Part shown: one piece after another, positions 31,130 through 43,425 of the stretch
Layout: each line of letters opens with the position of its first letter
Numbering within the stretch: position 1 is the first letter of the stretch
Assembly: GCA_032622095.1 (NCBI GenBank)
Contig: CP136061.1
Location: forward strand, 85,720,324-85,784,323
Direction: 5' to 3'
Origin: Siphonodentalium dalli
Lineage: Eukaryota; Mollusca; Scaphopoda; Gadilida; Siphonodentaliidae
DNA: 64,000 nt
Translations under genes and position numbers: made by a program
Notes under the pieces: model-generated
What the model was told of the DNA's origin: nothing
The model's database searches: none
The model's input: only the letters and a program-made list of their open reading frames with translations

Positions 31130-31660
31130 GTATATATTTAGCAACATATTAGTCTATTATATTCCTTGCTTCTACTCTCAAATAGCGGGATCGTTCTATA
31201 TGCCTTGCATATTATCATATTAACACAATTTCCAACGACGGTATATAAAGTTCTAGTATTGACTCTACACCATGCACTTCCACGGCAAAAGCAGCATGCT
31301 TTAATTGTATTCATACTCAAACTGATCTGACAATTAATTTATAGTGTCCATTTTCAACAACTCTTTGGTAGCGCGCATCGAAATTTCGTCAATACAATAG
31401 CAACGCAAGTGTGGGTTTGTGTACGACGTCACATAACGTCATTTTGACAAACGTCATAAGAAATAGTGTCGACTTGGGTGCAAATACTGCATTTTGGGAC
31501 CATGTTAGATCTCAGGTTTGCTTTGACCAATCAGCGTGAAATTTTGTGAATCACCTTTTACGATACAATATAGACCGTTGTCCAAATTTGAGCTACATTG
31601 CACGCATTGTTGAAAGGTTATAAACGCGCCAAAAGCGTGACCGAGTTATACACAGATATA
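31130..31660. repeat. retroelement-like repeat, copy 1
   Basis: This matches 31900-32415 in the same orientation (GACTCTACACC, AAATTTCGTCAATACAATAG, GACGTCACAT, CAAAAGCGTGACCGAGTTAT). The conserved end CCAAAAGCGTGACCGAGTTA precedes an insertion at 31660. Confidence 0.75.
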
Positions 31661-31806
31661 CGGAGTGGTCTGCAGCCCCTCTGTGCGCTTCGCGCACATG
31701 CATTATGATCATCAACAGGCTCCCTTCGGGAGCTTTTATTCAGCAGCGTATATAGGCCTAGGGCCACAGGCCCTTGGACTGCGGGCAATTTGCGCACTTC
31801 GCGCAC
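31660..31806. repeat. 147-bp insert between two retroelement copies
   Basis: The segment starts near GGTCTGCAGCCCCTCTGTGC and contains GCGCTTCGCGCACAT near its start and GCGCACTTCGCGCACATTT at its end. It also holds GGCTCCCTTCGGGAGC and GGGCCACAGGCCC stem-loops. It is related to 3560-3640 on the opposite strand. Possibly a SINE-like element with stable stems. Confidence 0.45.
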
Positions 31807-31899
31807 ATTTTTATATTGTATAAAACGTTATTGATCAATTTGCCGTTTTCCGTATATGTACTCTTTCGATTCCACACAAATGCACAACTTTCATATTAT

Positions 31900-32475
31900 T
31901 AACAAAGACACAATCCATTACTTATATTCACACTGAAGTGGCATATTATAAGACCATTCAGCACCCATTTCGAACGATGGTATAGAACGTTCTAGTCTCG
32001 ACTCTACACCGCATGTACTTTCACGACAAAAGCAACATGCATTAGGCCTATATACTTATAATATTCTCACTCAACTTGATCTGACAATATTAATTTATAG
32101 CGCCCATTTTCAACAACGCTTTGGTGGAGCGCATGGAAATTTCGTCAATACAATAGCAACGCAAGTTTGTGTTTGCGCACGACGTCACATGACGTCATTT
32201 CGACAAACGTCATAAGAAATAGTGTTTACTTGAGTGCAAATGCTGCATTTGGGGACCATGTTATAGATCTCAGGTTTGCTTTGACCAATCGGCGTGAAAT
32301 TTGGTGAATCACCTTCTACGACATACTATAGGTCGTGGTACAAATTTGGGCCACATTGGACGCATGGTTAAAAAGTTATAAGCGCGCCAAAAGCGTGACC
32401 GAGTTATACACAGATACACAGATACACACACACACACACACACACAGATACACAGACAGACGACGGGTTTTATAT
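31900..32475. repeat. retroelement 3' end, copy 2, with simple-repeat tail
   Basis: After the shared sequence and CGTGACCGAGTTATACACAG comes a (AC)n tract near 32415-32450, then AGACAGACGACGGG and TTTATATATATAGATA. A short tail of this type is characteristic of RTE-like LINEs and their SINEs. No reverse transcriptase is left. Confidence 0.6.
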
Positions 32476-32639
32476 ATATAGATAAGAAAATAGATCAAGG
32501 CTTATTTTGTTGATATTTTGTGTTATTTGGTAGTAATTTATGTTGGTTTAAATATCAATCAGCAGGCCAATGGAGACGACCAGCCGCTAAAATTGGCAGT
32601 TTGTTATACTTGCCATTTTAGCGGCGTAATGTCTAGTTG

Positions 32640-33199
32640 TCATTGCAAATCACCAAACTGTGCACACTCTCTGTTTAAGAAATGTTGGAGTACAATGTCC
32701 AATTTCGGTAGATTCCCACCTACAGAAGAATGAATACCATCACACGCGATAGTTTGATCCATGATAGAGTACATATCAAGCCACGCCCAGGGGGTCTTCT
32801 TCAAGTAGGATCTTATAGCGTGGTTATATTTAAGAATTCGTTCCGGTGACTGAAGAGCGGCATAATGCATACGTTGTCTGTGTCCAATCCTGTGAGCGCC
32901 GACCCACATCACCCGCGGCCACGTTGAATTCCCCATTTCCGACATTGCCTTCGATATAAACTCCTTAATTACGAGTTCGCCATTGAACCTAGGGTGTATC
33001 CCGTGCACGATTGTGATATAGTCACCTGTTCGCCCAGAAGCTTCATGGATAGCATTTTTGAGGAAAGTTGGTTCCAAATTAAATTGTTGATGATAATCAA
33101 TACTTAAGTTCCCGTCACATATCCGCATCTTACTCGTTTGATTTAACATCATCATTGGTTTTTCGATGGAGATCGCCTTTAAGCCCATACATCCTTTAT
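32640..33199 (-). CDS. NXPE/PC-esterase-like C-terminal exon, copy 1
   Basis: The exon starts after a strong acceptor (TTTTCATTTCTTCCAG| at 33201-33200) with a split codon then KGCMGLKAIS, and ends with TGA at 32642-32640. It encodes about 186 residues. The order GDYITIVHGIH, a run of helical sequence, WLDMYSIMDQTIACDGIH and LQHFLNREC fits the C-terminal half of NXPE-type PC-esterase (SGNH) proteins. D150 and H153 of the 182-residue numbering from the internal ATG would be the catalytic Asp and His. The GDS serine block would be in an upstream exon at higher coordinates. These proteins are normally secretory-pathway or membrane proteins that act on glycans or glycoproteins. Upstream in the intron is a 53-bp minisatellite. 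A near copy lies at 51185-51729. Family assignment is by eye. Confidence 0.65.
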
Positions 33200-33344
33200 C
33201 TGGAAGAAATGAAAAGAAAAATGTTTATGGACTTTCGACCCTAATTTGTATTAGTTACGGACCGACAGTTGCGCTGTTATTTTTGGTCGAGTGAACTCCT
33301 GGACCGTACGTAATAATGACCATGTGCGGTTATCTAGGTTAATT

Positions 33345-33601
33345 ATAGTTGTCTTCGTGGATGATAGGCGTGATCAGTGTGGTTATATATGTTGATTATA
33401 GTTGTCTTCGTGGATGATAGGCGTGGGTAGTGTGGTTATATAGGTTGATTATAGTTGTCTTCGTGGATGATAGGCGTGAGTAGTGTGGTTATATATGTTG
33501 ATTATAGTTGTCTTCGTGGGAGATAGTCGTGGGTAGTGTGGTTATATATGTAGATTATAGTTGTCTTCGTGGATGATAGGCGTGGGTAGTGTGGTTATAT
33601 A
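33345..33601 (+). repeat. 53-bp minisatellite, array A1 (about 5 units)
   Basis: The unit begins GTTGATTATAGTTGTCTTCG and continues TGGATGATAGGCGTGAGTAG, TGTGGTTATATAT. The array begins as the intron upstream of the NXPE-like exon and stops abruptly at 33601, where the 3.1-kb insertion begins. It resumes at 36712. Confidence 0.9.
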
Positions 33602-34142
33602 CACTGAAAAAAAAACTTAGTCATAGCCTTAGTCAACCCGTAACTTAGTTAGTTTTGACTAACTTAGCCAAAAGTAACTAAGTTTTACCTTAGTCACATC
33701 TTACTAATTCTTAGTTACTAAGGTTGATATTTTTGTGATTCAGTCATGCCGGCAAAACTCAATAGTATACTTATCGGCGACATATTATACACGGCAATGA
33801 CTCCATACAGTATAACTGAATCTTAATCTGCTCCATACAGTATAACTGCTTTTTTCAATGTTTTGCACAAGTGAACGCAAACCGCCAATTGGCCTTAACC
33901 AAGAGTGATAATGAAAAATTGTTTCGATGGATAGGATATGTTTGACTAACTTAGCCAAAAGTAACTAAGTTTGACCTTAGTCACATCTTACTAATTCTTA
34001 GTTACTTAGGTTAATATTTTCGTAAAAAACAACAACTTAGTCATAGCCTTAGTCAACCCGTAACTCAGTTATTTTTGACTAACTTAGCCAAAAGTAACAT
34101 AATGACTAAGGCTATGACTAAGTTTTTTTTCAGTGAACATTT

Positions 34143-34250
34143 TATATGCATGTACAACTACAAGAGAGGATATACGTGTACTAGTACTGCACTGTGCGCA
34201 CCAGTGTAACTCACACGCTTCAATGTCAACAAATAGACAACAAACAATGT
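34143..34250. repeat. ~107-bp direct repeat, copy 1 (copy 2 at 35148-35255)
   Basis: GCATGTACAACTACAAGAGA through CAATGTCAACAAATAGACAA occurs twice, about 1.0 kb apart, inside the 3.1-kb insertion. Few differences separate the copies. Confidence 0.75.
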
Positions 34251-35147
34251 ATATTATATATATAATATCGCATTCATTCTGTGTTAATCGGGTCGGTACG
34301 TATATGGCGAGTACGTAATTTTAACTCAAATTATTGTTTCTCCATTTTGTGGCCGACATTTTAATCACTAAAATCAGAGTGATTTAGACGTATATTGGCG
34401 TCGAACGAACTAAAAGAGACGACATATTACATAAATAACAACCATGGCGTATTTAGAGAGCGGATAAAATCAGGATAAAAGAGAAGTTATGAAAATAATC
34501 TGCGAAACCGTTCATCGTGTATTGTTGAACTAATTATTCAGACTCAGAGTCAGAGCTCTGTTTTCATTCAACAAGTGGACAATTTGTCAATAATGGTTTG
34601 AATCTTTATTCTACATGTGAAAGAACGGCGCCTGAAATATTTGCTGCCAAAATTAGATGTGTGACTGATGACTCCTTCAAGGTTACATGTACACAGTACA
34701 GTACATACGGTGTGGTGAACGTTTTTCGCAGTGGCATTCAGTGTGGACGAGCACCCTAACTTGAACTTGATGTTCATTCCGGCTTGGTGATCGAGGCTGT
34801 TACCTGTTCGATTGCGGACAGTTGTTAAAGACGGTCTGATTTCGGTTCCTTTGATAACCGGACAAGTTTAAATTCTGCGAAAAAAAGGCTTATTAATCAT
34901 TGACAATTTCCACTAAATTCATCGAGAGCAGAGATGCATGCCAATTAATCGATGAATCATGATATGATCCATTCAATCGAATCAATGGTCTGACTTCATT
35001 CAGATGAACACAAGTTTCGATGTCAAGCAATAGTGACAATAATAACAACGACTCAACGAGCAGCTATTAATATTATAATGTTGAAAATGCAGTTCATGAC
35101 AGTACTTGTTCAGAATCTAATTCTTTCAGAGCACATCAATATGATCG

Positions 35148-35255
35148 ACATGCATGTACAACTACAAGAGAGGACATACGTGTACTAGTACTGATATGTG
35201 CGCACCAGTGTAACTCACACGAGCTTCAATGTCAACAAATAGACAAACAACAATG
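35148..35255. repeat. ~107-bp direct repeat, copy 2
   Basis: Same sequence and orientation as 34143-34250. Confidence 0.75.
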
Positions 35256-35868
35256 AAACCGATGCTGTGTCGTGATGGATGATCACATATCTACAATTCC
35301 AACTTTACAATGACCCCGACCAATTCATCCTGTGTTCATCATTGTTCATTGAAACGTGTGGATATGAGACATTGTCATTGTTCGCCATGTTATCGTCAAG
35401 TTACCGGTATCACGACAATTTACCAGGAGTACACTATTATTGGTTGGATGTTCTTATCAAACTACCTTCGGCTGATTCACTGATATTTCATGGAAAATGT
35501 GCGACTACATGAGAACATTGTCGCCAAGTCATTGCGCACAGTTACACGTTTAAATATTGGATCTGCTGTTGTCTTGAAGGGACCAATCCCAAATAGTTGT
35601 TGTTGATGTATACAGTACCAGTCAAAAGAAGTGGTATATTAAGCATGCTATTTTCGCAAGTGGAAACGCTTATAAGCATGTCGCTTGTGATATTATTGCA
35701 ATATTTTGCGCCTTAATATGGTGACACTTTGCACTCAAAATTGTGACATTTAAATCAACTATTGCGAGGTTTGTTTTCGCGATTCACTCAAAATGTGACC
35801 GCAACAAGCGTTCATAATTGCATGCATTTCTGAAAACAAACATTCATTTGTTAAATAGAGATGGATAT

Positions 35869-35975
35869 GCACGCTTGTATCAAGCTAAGGCGGTATTCCT
35901 GAAATTATTGTGACGAGCCTGAAGGCAAGTCACGATGTGTGTCGGAAACTCCACCGTGGCTTGATACAAGCGCTC
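35869..35975. repeat. imperfect hairpin
   Basis: GCTTGTATCAAGCTAAGGCG pairs with a CCACCGTGGCTTGATACAAG segment. The phrase resembles the CGCTTGTAT..TATCAAG part of the 81-bp satellite at 40178-42070, but the match is short. Confidence 0.45.
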
Positions 35976-36453
35976 AGTTCCACACATAGCGGTGAAGATA
36001 TTTATCATATAATTTTTCTTCTAAAAAAAAAACTCTTCATTTCCTCCGATTTAATCTTCTATGTTGGTCGCTCGTTATCATTTTAATGTAAGCATAAATT
36101 TTTGTTTCAATTTGAAACAATTATCGACTGGTCAGATATTGAATGTATATTCAATGCATACTAGTATTTTGTGATGAATAATTTTCTTTCAAGATAAAAC
36201 ATTGTTTTAATAGTTAATAAAATTTATTTTGATACCTGTAAGTCATTATTTTCAGTTATTTTAATCTGCAGTTGCGATGTTCAGCTGAGGTTGCAGGGCT
36301 ATGATACCCCCAATAATTAGGTCCAATTAAATGTACTAATGTATACAGTGATGACATAGTCAAGCCGTAGTTATTCCTGACTAAGGCCTTAGTTATTTCT
36401 GACTAAGGCCTTAGTCATTTCTGACTAAGGCCTTATATTATATGTTATATCTA

Positions 36454-36709
36454 CACTGAAAAAAACAAACTTAGTCAAAAGTAACTAAGTTACCTTAGTC
36501 AGAACCCCCGTCTCAAAACTAACTAGCTTAGCTTAGTCAGAAATGACTAAGGTTGCCCTTAGTCATTTCTGACTAAGGTCTAAGGCCTTAGTCAGAAATG
36601 ACTAAGGGCAACCTTAGTCATTTCTGACTAAGCTAAGCTAGTTAGTTTTGAGACGGGGGTTCTGACTAAGGTAACTTAGTTACTTTTAACTAAGTTTTTT
36701 TTTTCAGTG
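36454..36709. repeat. 256-bp near-perfect hairpin at the right end of the insertion
   Basis: CACTGAAAAA..TTAGTC arms of about 115 bp, nearly perfect, with TA on both sides (36452-36453 and 36710-36711). It may be a solo MITE of the same family as the 3.1-kb insertion. Confidence 0.85.
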
Positions 36710-36711
36710 TA

Positions 36712-38080
36712 GGTTGATTATAGTTGTACTCGTGGATGACAGGCGTGAGTAGTGTGGTTATATATGTTGATTACAGTTGTCTTCGTGGATGATAGGCGTG
36801 ATCAGTGTGGTTATATATGTTGATTATAGTTGTCTTCGTGGATGATAGGCGCGAGTAGTGTGGTTATATAGGTTGATTATAGTTGTCTTCGTGGGAGATA
36901 GTCGTGGGTAGTGTGGTTATATATGTTGATTATAGTTGTCTTCGTGGATGATAGGCGTGAGTAATGTGGTTATATAGGTTGATTAAGGTTGTCTTCGTGG
37001 GAGATAGTCGTGGGTAGTGTGGTTATATAGGTTGATTATAGTTGTCGTCGTGGATGATAGGCGTGAGTAGTGTGGTTATATAGGTTGATTATAGTTGTCT
37101 TCGTGGATGATAGGCGTGAGTAGTGTACTTATATAGGTTGATTATAGTTGTCTTCGTGGATGATAGGCGTGGGTAGTGTGGTTATATGGGTTGATTATAG
37201 TTGTCTTCGTGGATGATAGGCGTGAGTAGTGTGGTTATATATGTTGATTATAGTTGTCTTCGTGGAAGATAGGCGTGAGTAGTGTGGTTATATATGTTGA
37301 TTACAGTTGTCTTCGTGGATGATAGGCGTGAGTAGTGTGGTTATATATGTTGATTACAGTTGTCTTCGTGGATGATAGGCGCGAGTAGTGTGGTTATATA
37401 TGTTGAATATAGTTGTCTTCGTGGATGATAGGCGTGAGTAGTGTGGTTATATATGTTGATTACAGTTGTCTTCGTGGATGATAGGCGTGAGTAGTGTGGT
37501 TATATATGTAGATTACAGTTGTATTCGTGGATGATAGGCGTGGGTAGTGTGGTTATATATGTTGATTATAGCTGTCTTCGTGGGGGATATGCGTGAGTAG
37601 TGTGGTTATATATGTTGATTATAGTTGTCTTCGTGGATGATAGGCGTGGGTAATGTGGTTATATATTTTGATTATTGTTGTCTTCGTGGATGATAGGCGT
37701 GGGTAGTGTGGTTATATAGGTTGATTATAGTTTTCTTCGTGGATGATAGGCGTGGGTAGTGTTGTTATATATGTTGATTATAGTTGTATTCGTGGATGAT
37801 AGGCGTGAGTAGTGTGGTTATATATATTGATTATAGTTGTATTTGTGGATGATAGGCGTGAGTAGTGTGGTTATATATGTTGATTATAGTTGTCTTCGTG
37901 GATGATAGGCGTGAGTGGTGTGGTTATATAGGTTGATTATAGTTGTCTTCGTGGATGATATGCGTGAGTAGTGTACTTATATAGGTTGATTATAGTTGTC
38001 TTCGTGGATGATAGTCGTGGGTAGTGTGGTTATATAGGTTGATTATAGTTGTCTTCGTGGATGATAGGCGTGAGTAGTAT
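36712..38080 (+). repeat. 53-bp minisatellite, array A2, forward units (~26)
   Basis: Continuation of A1 after the 3.1-kb insertion. The unit is the same, with scattered substitutions (GGTTGATT/ATGTTGATT alternation and GGG/GAG variants). Confidence 0.9.
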
Positions 38081-40176
38081 AATCAACCTATATGACCACA
38101 CTACCAACGCCTATCATCCACGAAGCAACTATAATCAACCTATATGATCACACTACCAACGCCTATCATCCACGAAGCAACTATAATCAACCTATATAAC
38201 CACACTACTCACGCCTATCATCCACGAAGACAACTATAATCAACCTATATTACCACACTACTCACGCCTATCATCCACGAAGACAACTATAATCAACGTA
38301 TATAACCACACTACTCATGCCTATCATCCACGAAGACAACTATAATCAACCTATATAACCACACTACCCACGCATATCATCCACGAAGACAACTAAGATC
38401 AACCTATATAACCACACTACTCACGCCTATAATCCACGAAGACAACTATAACCAATCCATATAACCACACTACTCACGCCTATCATTCACGAAGACAACT
38501 ATAATCAACCTATAGAACCACACTACTCACGCCTATCATCCACGAAGACAACTATAATCAACCTATATAACCACACAACTATATAACCACACTACTCACG
38601 CCTATCATCCACGAAGACAACTATAATCAACATATATAACCACAATACTCACGCCTATCATCCACGAAGACAACTATGATCAACCTATATAACCACACTA
38701 CTCGCGCCTATCATCCACGAAAGCAACTATAATCAACATATATAACCACACTACCCACGCCTATCATCCAACGAAGACAACTATAATCAACATATATAAC
38801 CACACTACTCGCGCATATCATCCACGAAGACAACTATAATCAACATATATAACCACACTACTCACGCCTATCATCCACGAAGACAACTATAATCAAACTA
38901 TATAACCACACTACTCACGCCTATACTCCACGAAGACAACTATAATCAACATATATAACAACACTACTCACGCATATCATCAACGAAGACAACTATAATC
39001 AACCTATATAACCACACTACTCACGCCTATAATCCACGAAGACAACTGTAACCAACCTATATAACCACACTACTCACACCCATAATCCACGAAGACAACT
39101 ACAATCAACATATAGAACCACACTACTCACGCCTATCATCCACGAAGACAACTATAATCAACATATGTAACCACACAACCCACGCCTATCATCCACGAAG
39201 ACAACTATAATCAACATATATAACCACACTACTCACGCCTATCGTCCACGAAGACAACTATAATCAACATATATAACCACACAACTCACGCCTATCATCC
39301 ACGAAGACAACTATAATCAACATATATAACCACACTACCCACGCCAATCATCCACGAAGACAACTATAATCAACATATATAACCACACTACTCACGCCTA
39401 TCATCCACGAATACAACTATAATCAACATATATAACAACACTACCCAAGCCTATCATCCACGAAGACAACTATAATCAACCTATATAACCACACTACCCA
39501 CGCTTATCATCCACGAAGACAACAATAATCAAAATATATAACCACACTACCCACGCCTATGATCCACGAGGACAACTATAATCAACATATATAACCACAC
39601 TACTCACGCATATCCCCCACGAAGACTGCTATAATCAACATATATAACCACACTACCCACGCCTATCATCCACGAAGACAACTATAATCAACATATATAA
39701 CCACACTACTCACGCCTATCATCCACGAAGACAACTATAATCAACATATATAACCACACTACTCACGCCTATCATCCACGAAGATAACTATAGTCAACAT
39801 ATATAACCACACTACTCACGCCTATCATCCACGAAGACAACTATGATCAACCTATATAACCACACTACTCGCGCCTATCATCCACGAAGACAACTATAAT
39901 CAACATATATAACCACACTACTCACGCCTGTCATCCACGAAGACAACTATAATCAACATATATAACCACACTACTCGCGCCTATCATCCACGAAGACAAC
40001 TATAATCAACATAATCATATATAACCACACTACTCACGCCTATCATTCACGAAGACAACTATAATCAAACTATATAACCACACTACTCACGCCTATCATC
40101 CACGAAGACAACTGTAATCAACATATATAACCACACTACTCACGACTATCATCCACGAAGACAACAATAATCAACT
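38081..40176 (-). repeat. 53-bp minisatellite, array A2, inverted units (~39)
   Basis: The array switches orientation abruptly near 38081 (..GAGTAGTAT|AATCAACCTATATGACC..). Units here read ATCCACGAAGACAACTATAA TCAACATATATAACC. The two halves could form a kilobase-scale hairpin. The array ends at the satellite that starts at 40178. Confidence 0.9.
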
Positions 40177-40177
40177 A

Positions 40178-42070
40178 CTGAGACGCAGATAATCACTGGA
40201 AATAAAAACGATATTCTAACTGCTGTAACGCTTGTATCACTCTGTATCAAGGGTTACTACTGAGACGCAGATAATCACTGGAAATAAAAACGGTTCCTTA
40301 AACTTCTGTAACGCTTGTATCGCTCTGTATCAAGGGTTACTACTGGGACGCAGATAATCACTGGAAATAAAAACGATTTTTAACTGCTGTAACACTTGTA
40401 TCGCTCTGTGTCAAGGGTTACTACTGGGGCGCAGATAATCACTAGAAATAAAAACGATTTTTTAACTGCTGTAACGCTTGTATCGCTCTGTATCAAGGGT
40501 TACTACTGGACGCAGATAACGATGAGAAATAAAACCGATTTTTTAACTGCTGTAACGCTTGTATCGCTCTGTATCAAGCGTTACTACTGAGACGCAGATA
40601 ATCACTGGAAATAAAAACGATTTTTAAACTGCTGTAACGCTTGTATAACTCTGTATCAAGGGTTACTACTGGGACGCAGATAATCACTGGAAATAAAAGC
40701 AACTCTGTAAGATTCTGTAACGCTTGTATCGCTCTGTATCAAGGGTTACTACTGGGACGCAGATAACGATGAGATGAGAAATAAAAACGATTCCTTAAAC
40801 TTCTGTAACGCTTGTATCGCTCTGTATCAAGGGTTACTACTGAGACGCAGATAATCACTGGAAATAAAAACGATTCCTTAAACTTCTGTAACGCTTGTAT
40901 CGCTCTGTATCAAGGGTTACTACTGGGACGCAGATAATCACTGGAAATAAAAACGATTTTTAACTGCTGTAACGCTTGTATCGCTCTGTATCAAGGGTTA
41001 CTACTGGGGCGCAGATAATCACTAGAAATAAAAACGATTTTTTAACTGCTGTAACGCTTGTATCGCTCTGTATCAAGGGTTACTACTGGACGCAGATAAC
41101 GATGAGAAATAAAACCGATTTTTTAACTGCTGTAACGCTTGTATCGCTCTGTATCAAGGGTTGCTACTGGGACGCAGATAACGATGAGAAATAAAAACGA
41201 TTTTTAACTGCTATAACGCTTGTATCGCTCTGGATCAAGGGTTACTACTGAGACGCAGATACTCACTGGAAATAAAAACGATATTCTAACTGCTGTAACG
41301 CTTGTATCACTCTGTATCAAGGGTTACTACTGAGACGCAGATAATCACTGGAAATAAAAACGGTTCCTTAAACTTCTGTAACGCTTGTATCGCTCTGTAT
41401 CAAGGGTTACTACTGGGACGCAGATAATCACTGGAAATAAAAACGATTTTTAACTGCTGTAACACTTGTATCGCTCTGTGTTAAGGGTTACTACTGGGGC
41501 GCAGATAATCACTAGAAATAAAAACGATTTTTAACTGCTGTAACACTTGTATCGCTCTGTATCAAGGGTTACTACTGGGGCGCAGATAATCACTAGAAAT
41601 AAAAACGATTTTTTAACTGCTGTAACGCTTGTATCGCTCTGTATCAAGGGTTACTACTGGACGCAGATAACGATGAGAAATAAAACCGATTTTTTAACTG
41701 CTGTAACGCTTGTATCGCTCTGTATCAAGGGTTACTACTGAGACGCAGATAATCACTGGAAATAAAAACGATTTTTTAACTGCTGTAACGCTTGTATAAC
41801 TCTGTATCAAGGGTTACTACTGGGACGCAGATAATCACTAGAAATAAAATCAACTCTGTAAGATTCTGTAACGCTTGTATCGCTCTGTATCAAGGGTTAC
41901 TACTGGGACGCAGATAATCACTAGAAATAAAATCAACTCTGTAAGATTCTGTAACGCTTGTATCGCTCTGTATCAAGGGTTACTACTGAGACGCAGATAA
42001 CGATGAGAAATAAAAACATATTTTGTCAGCTTCTGTAACGCTTGTCCCGCTCTGTATCAAGGCTTTCTAC
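40178..42070 (+). repeat. 81-83-bp satellite, about 23 units, with higher-order structure
   Basis: The unit contains CTACTGGGACGCAGATAATC, ACTGGAAATAAAAACGA, then AACTGCTGTAACGCTTGTAT and CGCTCTGTATCAAGGGTTA. Near-identical blocks recur at ~575-580 bp (40396, 40976, 41547) and about 1070 bp. Because most units are 81 bp (27 codons), one frame stays open for 64-72 codons in several places. This is periodicity, not a gene. Confidence 0.9.
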
Positions 42071-42589
42071 ATGGGACAAAAACATACCCCCTTAACTTTT
42101 TGCTCACGTTTCTTGCCATATCTATCCCAGCGCACTACGTTCATGATTGAACTATTCCTGCCGCCATGTCCCTAAATCCATGCATCACCATACATGGATC
42201 GTGAAATTAAGGTAGTAATTAAAATGCCATCACACGAAACTGACACAATTTTGTTTTCGTTTCTAAGAATTGAAGGGTTAAACTTCAAATTCAAACTTTA
42301 AGTTGCTTGTGTAGGAAATCAATCCGACGACGCACGCTTATCGTTGAAATTCAAGTTATTCGACACGATATTCTGAACCAAAGTACTTACCGGAACTTCT
42401 TCGAGCCCATAGCTGGTGATGACGTTAGGTGGTGCATTATCCAAATAATAATCCATTAAATGAGAATGATCACCCAAAATCAAATGCAAATTCAGTCAAT
42501 AAACCAGAACGTTATTTGAACAAGAAACACGCGACCTGTTAAGAATGACGTTACAATTACGCTGCGACGTAATCGACAGATTTCTCTGC

Positions 42590-42775
42590 ACTGCGACCAA
42601 CGTTGGGTCAACATTGGTCCAACGTCGACATCTAACGCACTTACTAACCTCACATATCGCTTTGTGTGTTACGTTTTCAACGTCGGGCCAACGTTAAACC
42701 AGCGGTAAAACACAACGTTGGCACAACGTTGGTTGCCCAACGTCGGACCAACGTAGCCGTGCTATCTGGTAAGGA
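42590..42775. repeat. CAACGTTGG palindromic cluster in the palindrome arm (mirror at ~44930-45105)
   Basis: Contains ACCAACGTTGGGTCAACATT, GGGCCAACGTT and CACAACGTTGGCACAACG, and ends CGTGCTATCTGG. The same motif and ending occur in the element at 50540-50999, so this is a related element carried inside the arm. Confidence 0.65.
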
Positions 42776-43425
42776 TAGCGTAATCCGAAATAAAAACATT
42801 ATTTCCAATTCCTAAAATGGACTGCCATGTTGAACATGTGGTATGACAGCTGATGAATGTGATGTCATCAAGCAGTGACCAAAAGGTGGAAATTACCCCA
42901 ATGTTCTCCTGCCACACAAGATGTTGACCCCGGTTTTCCCAAAACATGTAGTGTGTTTCCTGGAAATATTTTGGGGGTTCACAATTTCTCTGTTTAATTC
43001 AAGGAAACACTGTATAAACATTGAGATTTTTTTGATTATGCTATGCTTACCAAAGGAATATTTATACCAGTCATTTTTATTATATATTCATCAGAAAATA
43101 TCAAGGCTTATTTTGTAGTATTTTGTTTTATTTAGTAGCAATTTGTGTTTGTTTAGATAACACTTAATATAGTAATGGCCCCACCATAGATCCCCGGATC
43201 ATGTGGAGAACTGACAATATGTGCACTTCAATAAGTAGGTTTTATGCTTTAAAATAATAATCACACAAAGTTGCTCGGTTGCCAACGGCTTAAATAAACT
43301 TGCCAAATATTGAGGTTTCAGCAACTAGAATGCTTACATATAACCACTTATTTCGCGTTGGATTCGTTAAAACTGTGTGCACATATCTATAAGTTTGATA
43401 TATAAACATATTTAAATTTAATCCA

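Larger units (their letters stand above)
33602..36709. mobile_element. 3.1-kb TA-flanked insertion in the minisatellite, ends CACTGAAAAA
   Basis: The left end is CACTGAAAAAAAAACTTAGT and the right end AAGTTTTTTTTTTCAGTG. TA flanks both sides (33600-33601 and 36710-36711). Removing the insert and one TA restores the minisatellite phrase GGTTATATAGGTTGATTATA exactly. The TTAGTCA/TGACTAAG motif is repeated many times near both ends. A second set of terminal sequences at 34085-34135 and 36454 shows nested copies. The interior (34136-36453) has no transposase. The alternative is two independent insertions of the same family. Confidence 0.65.

Noticed and set aside
40396-41741. Three nearly identical 64-72-codon frames
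   Set aside because: They follow the 81-bp satellite period (27 codons) and break wherever a unit is 82-83 bp. Satellite by-product.
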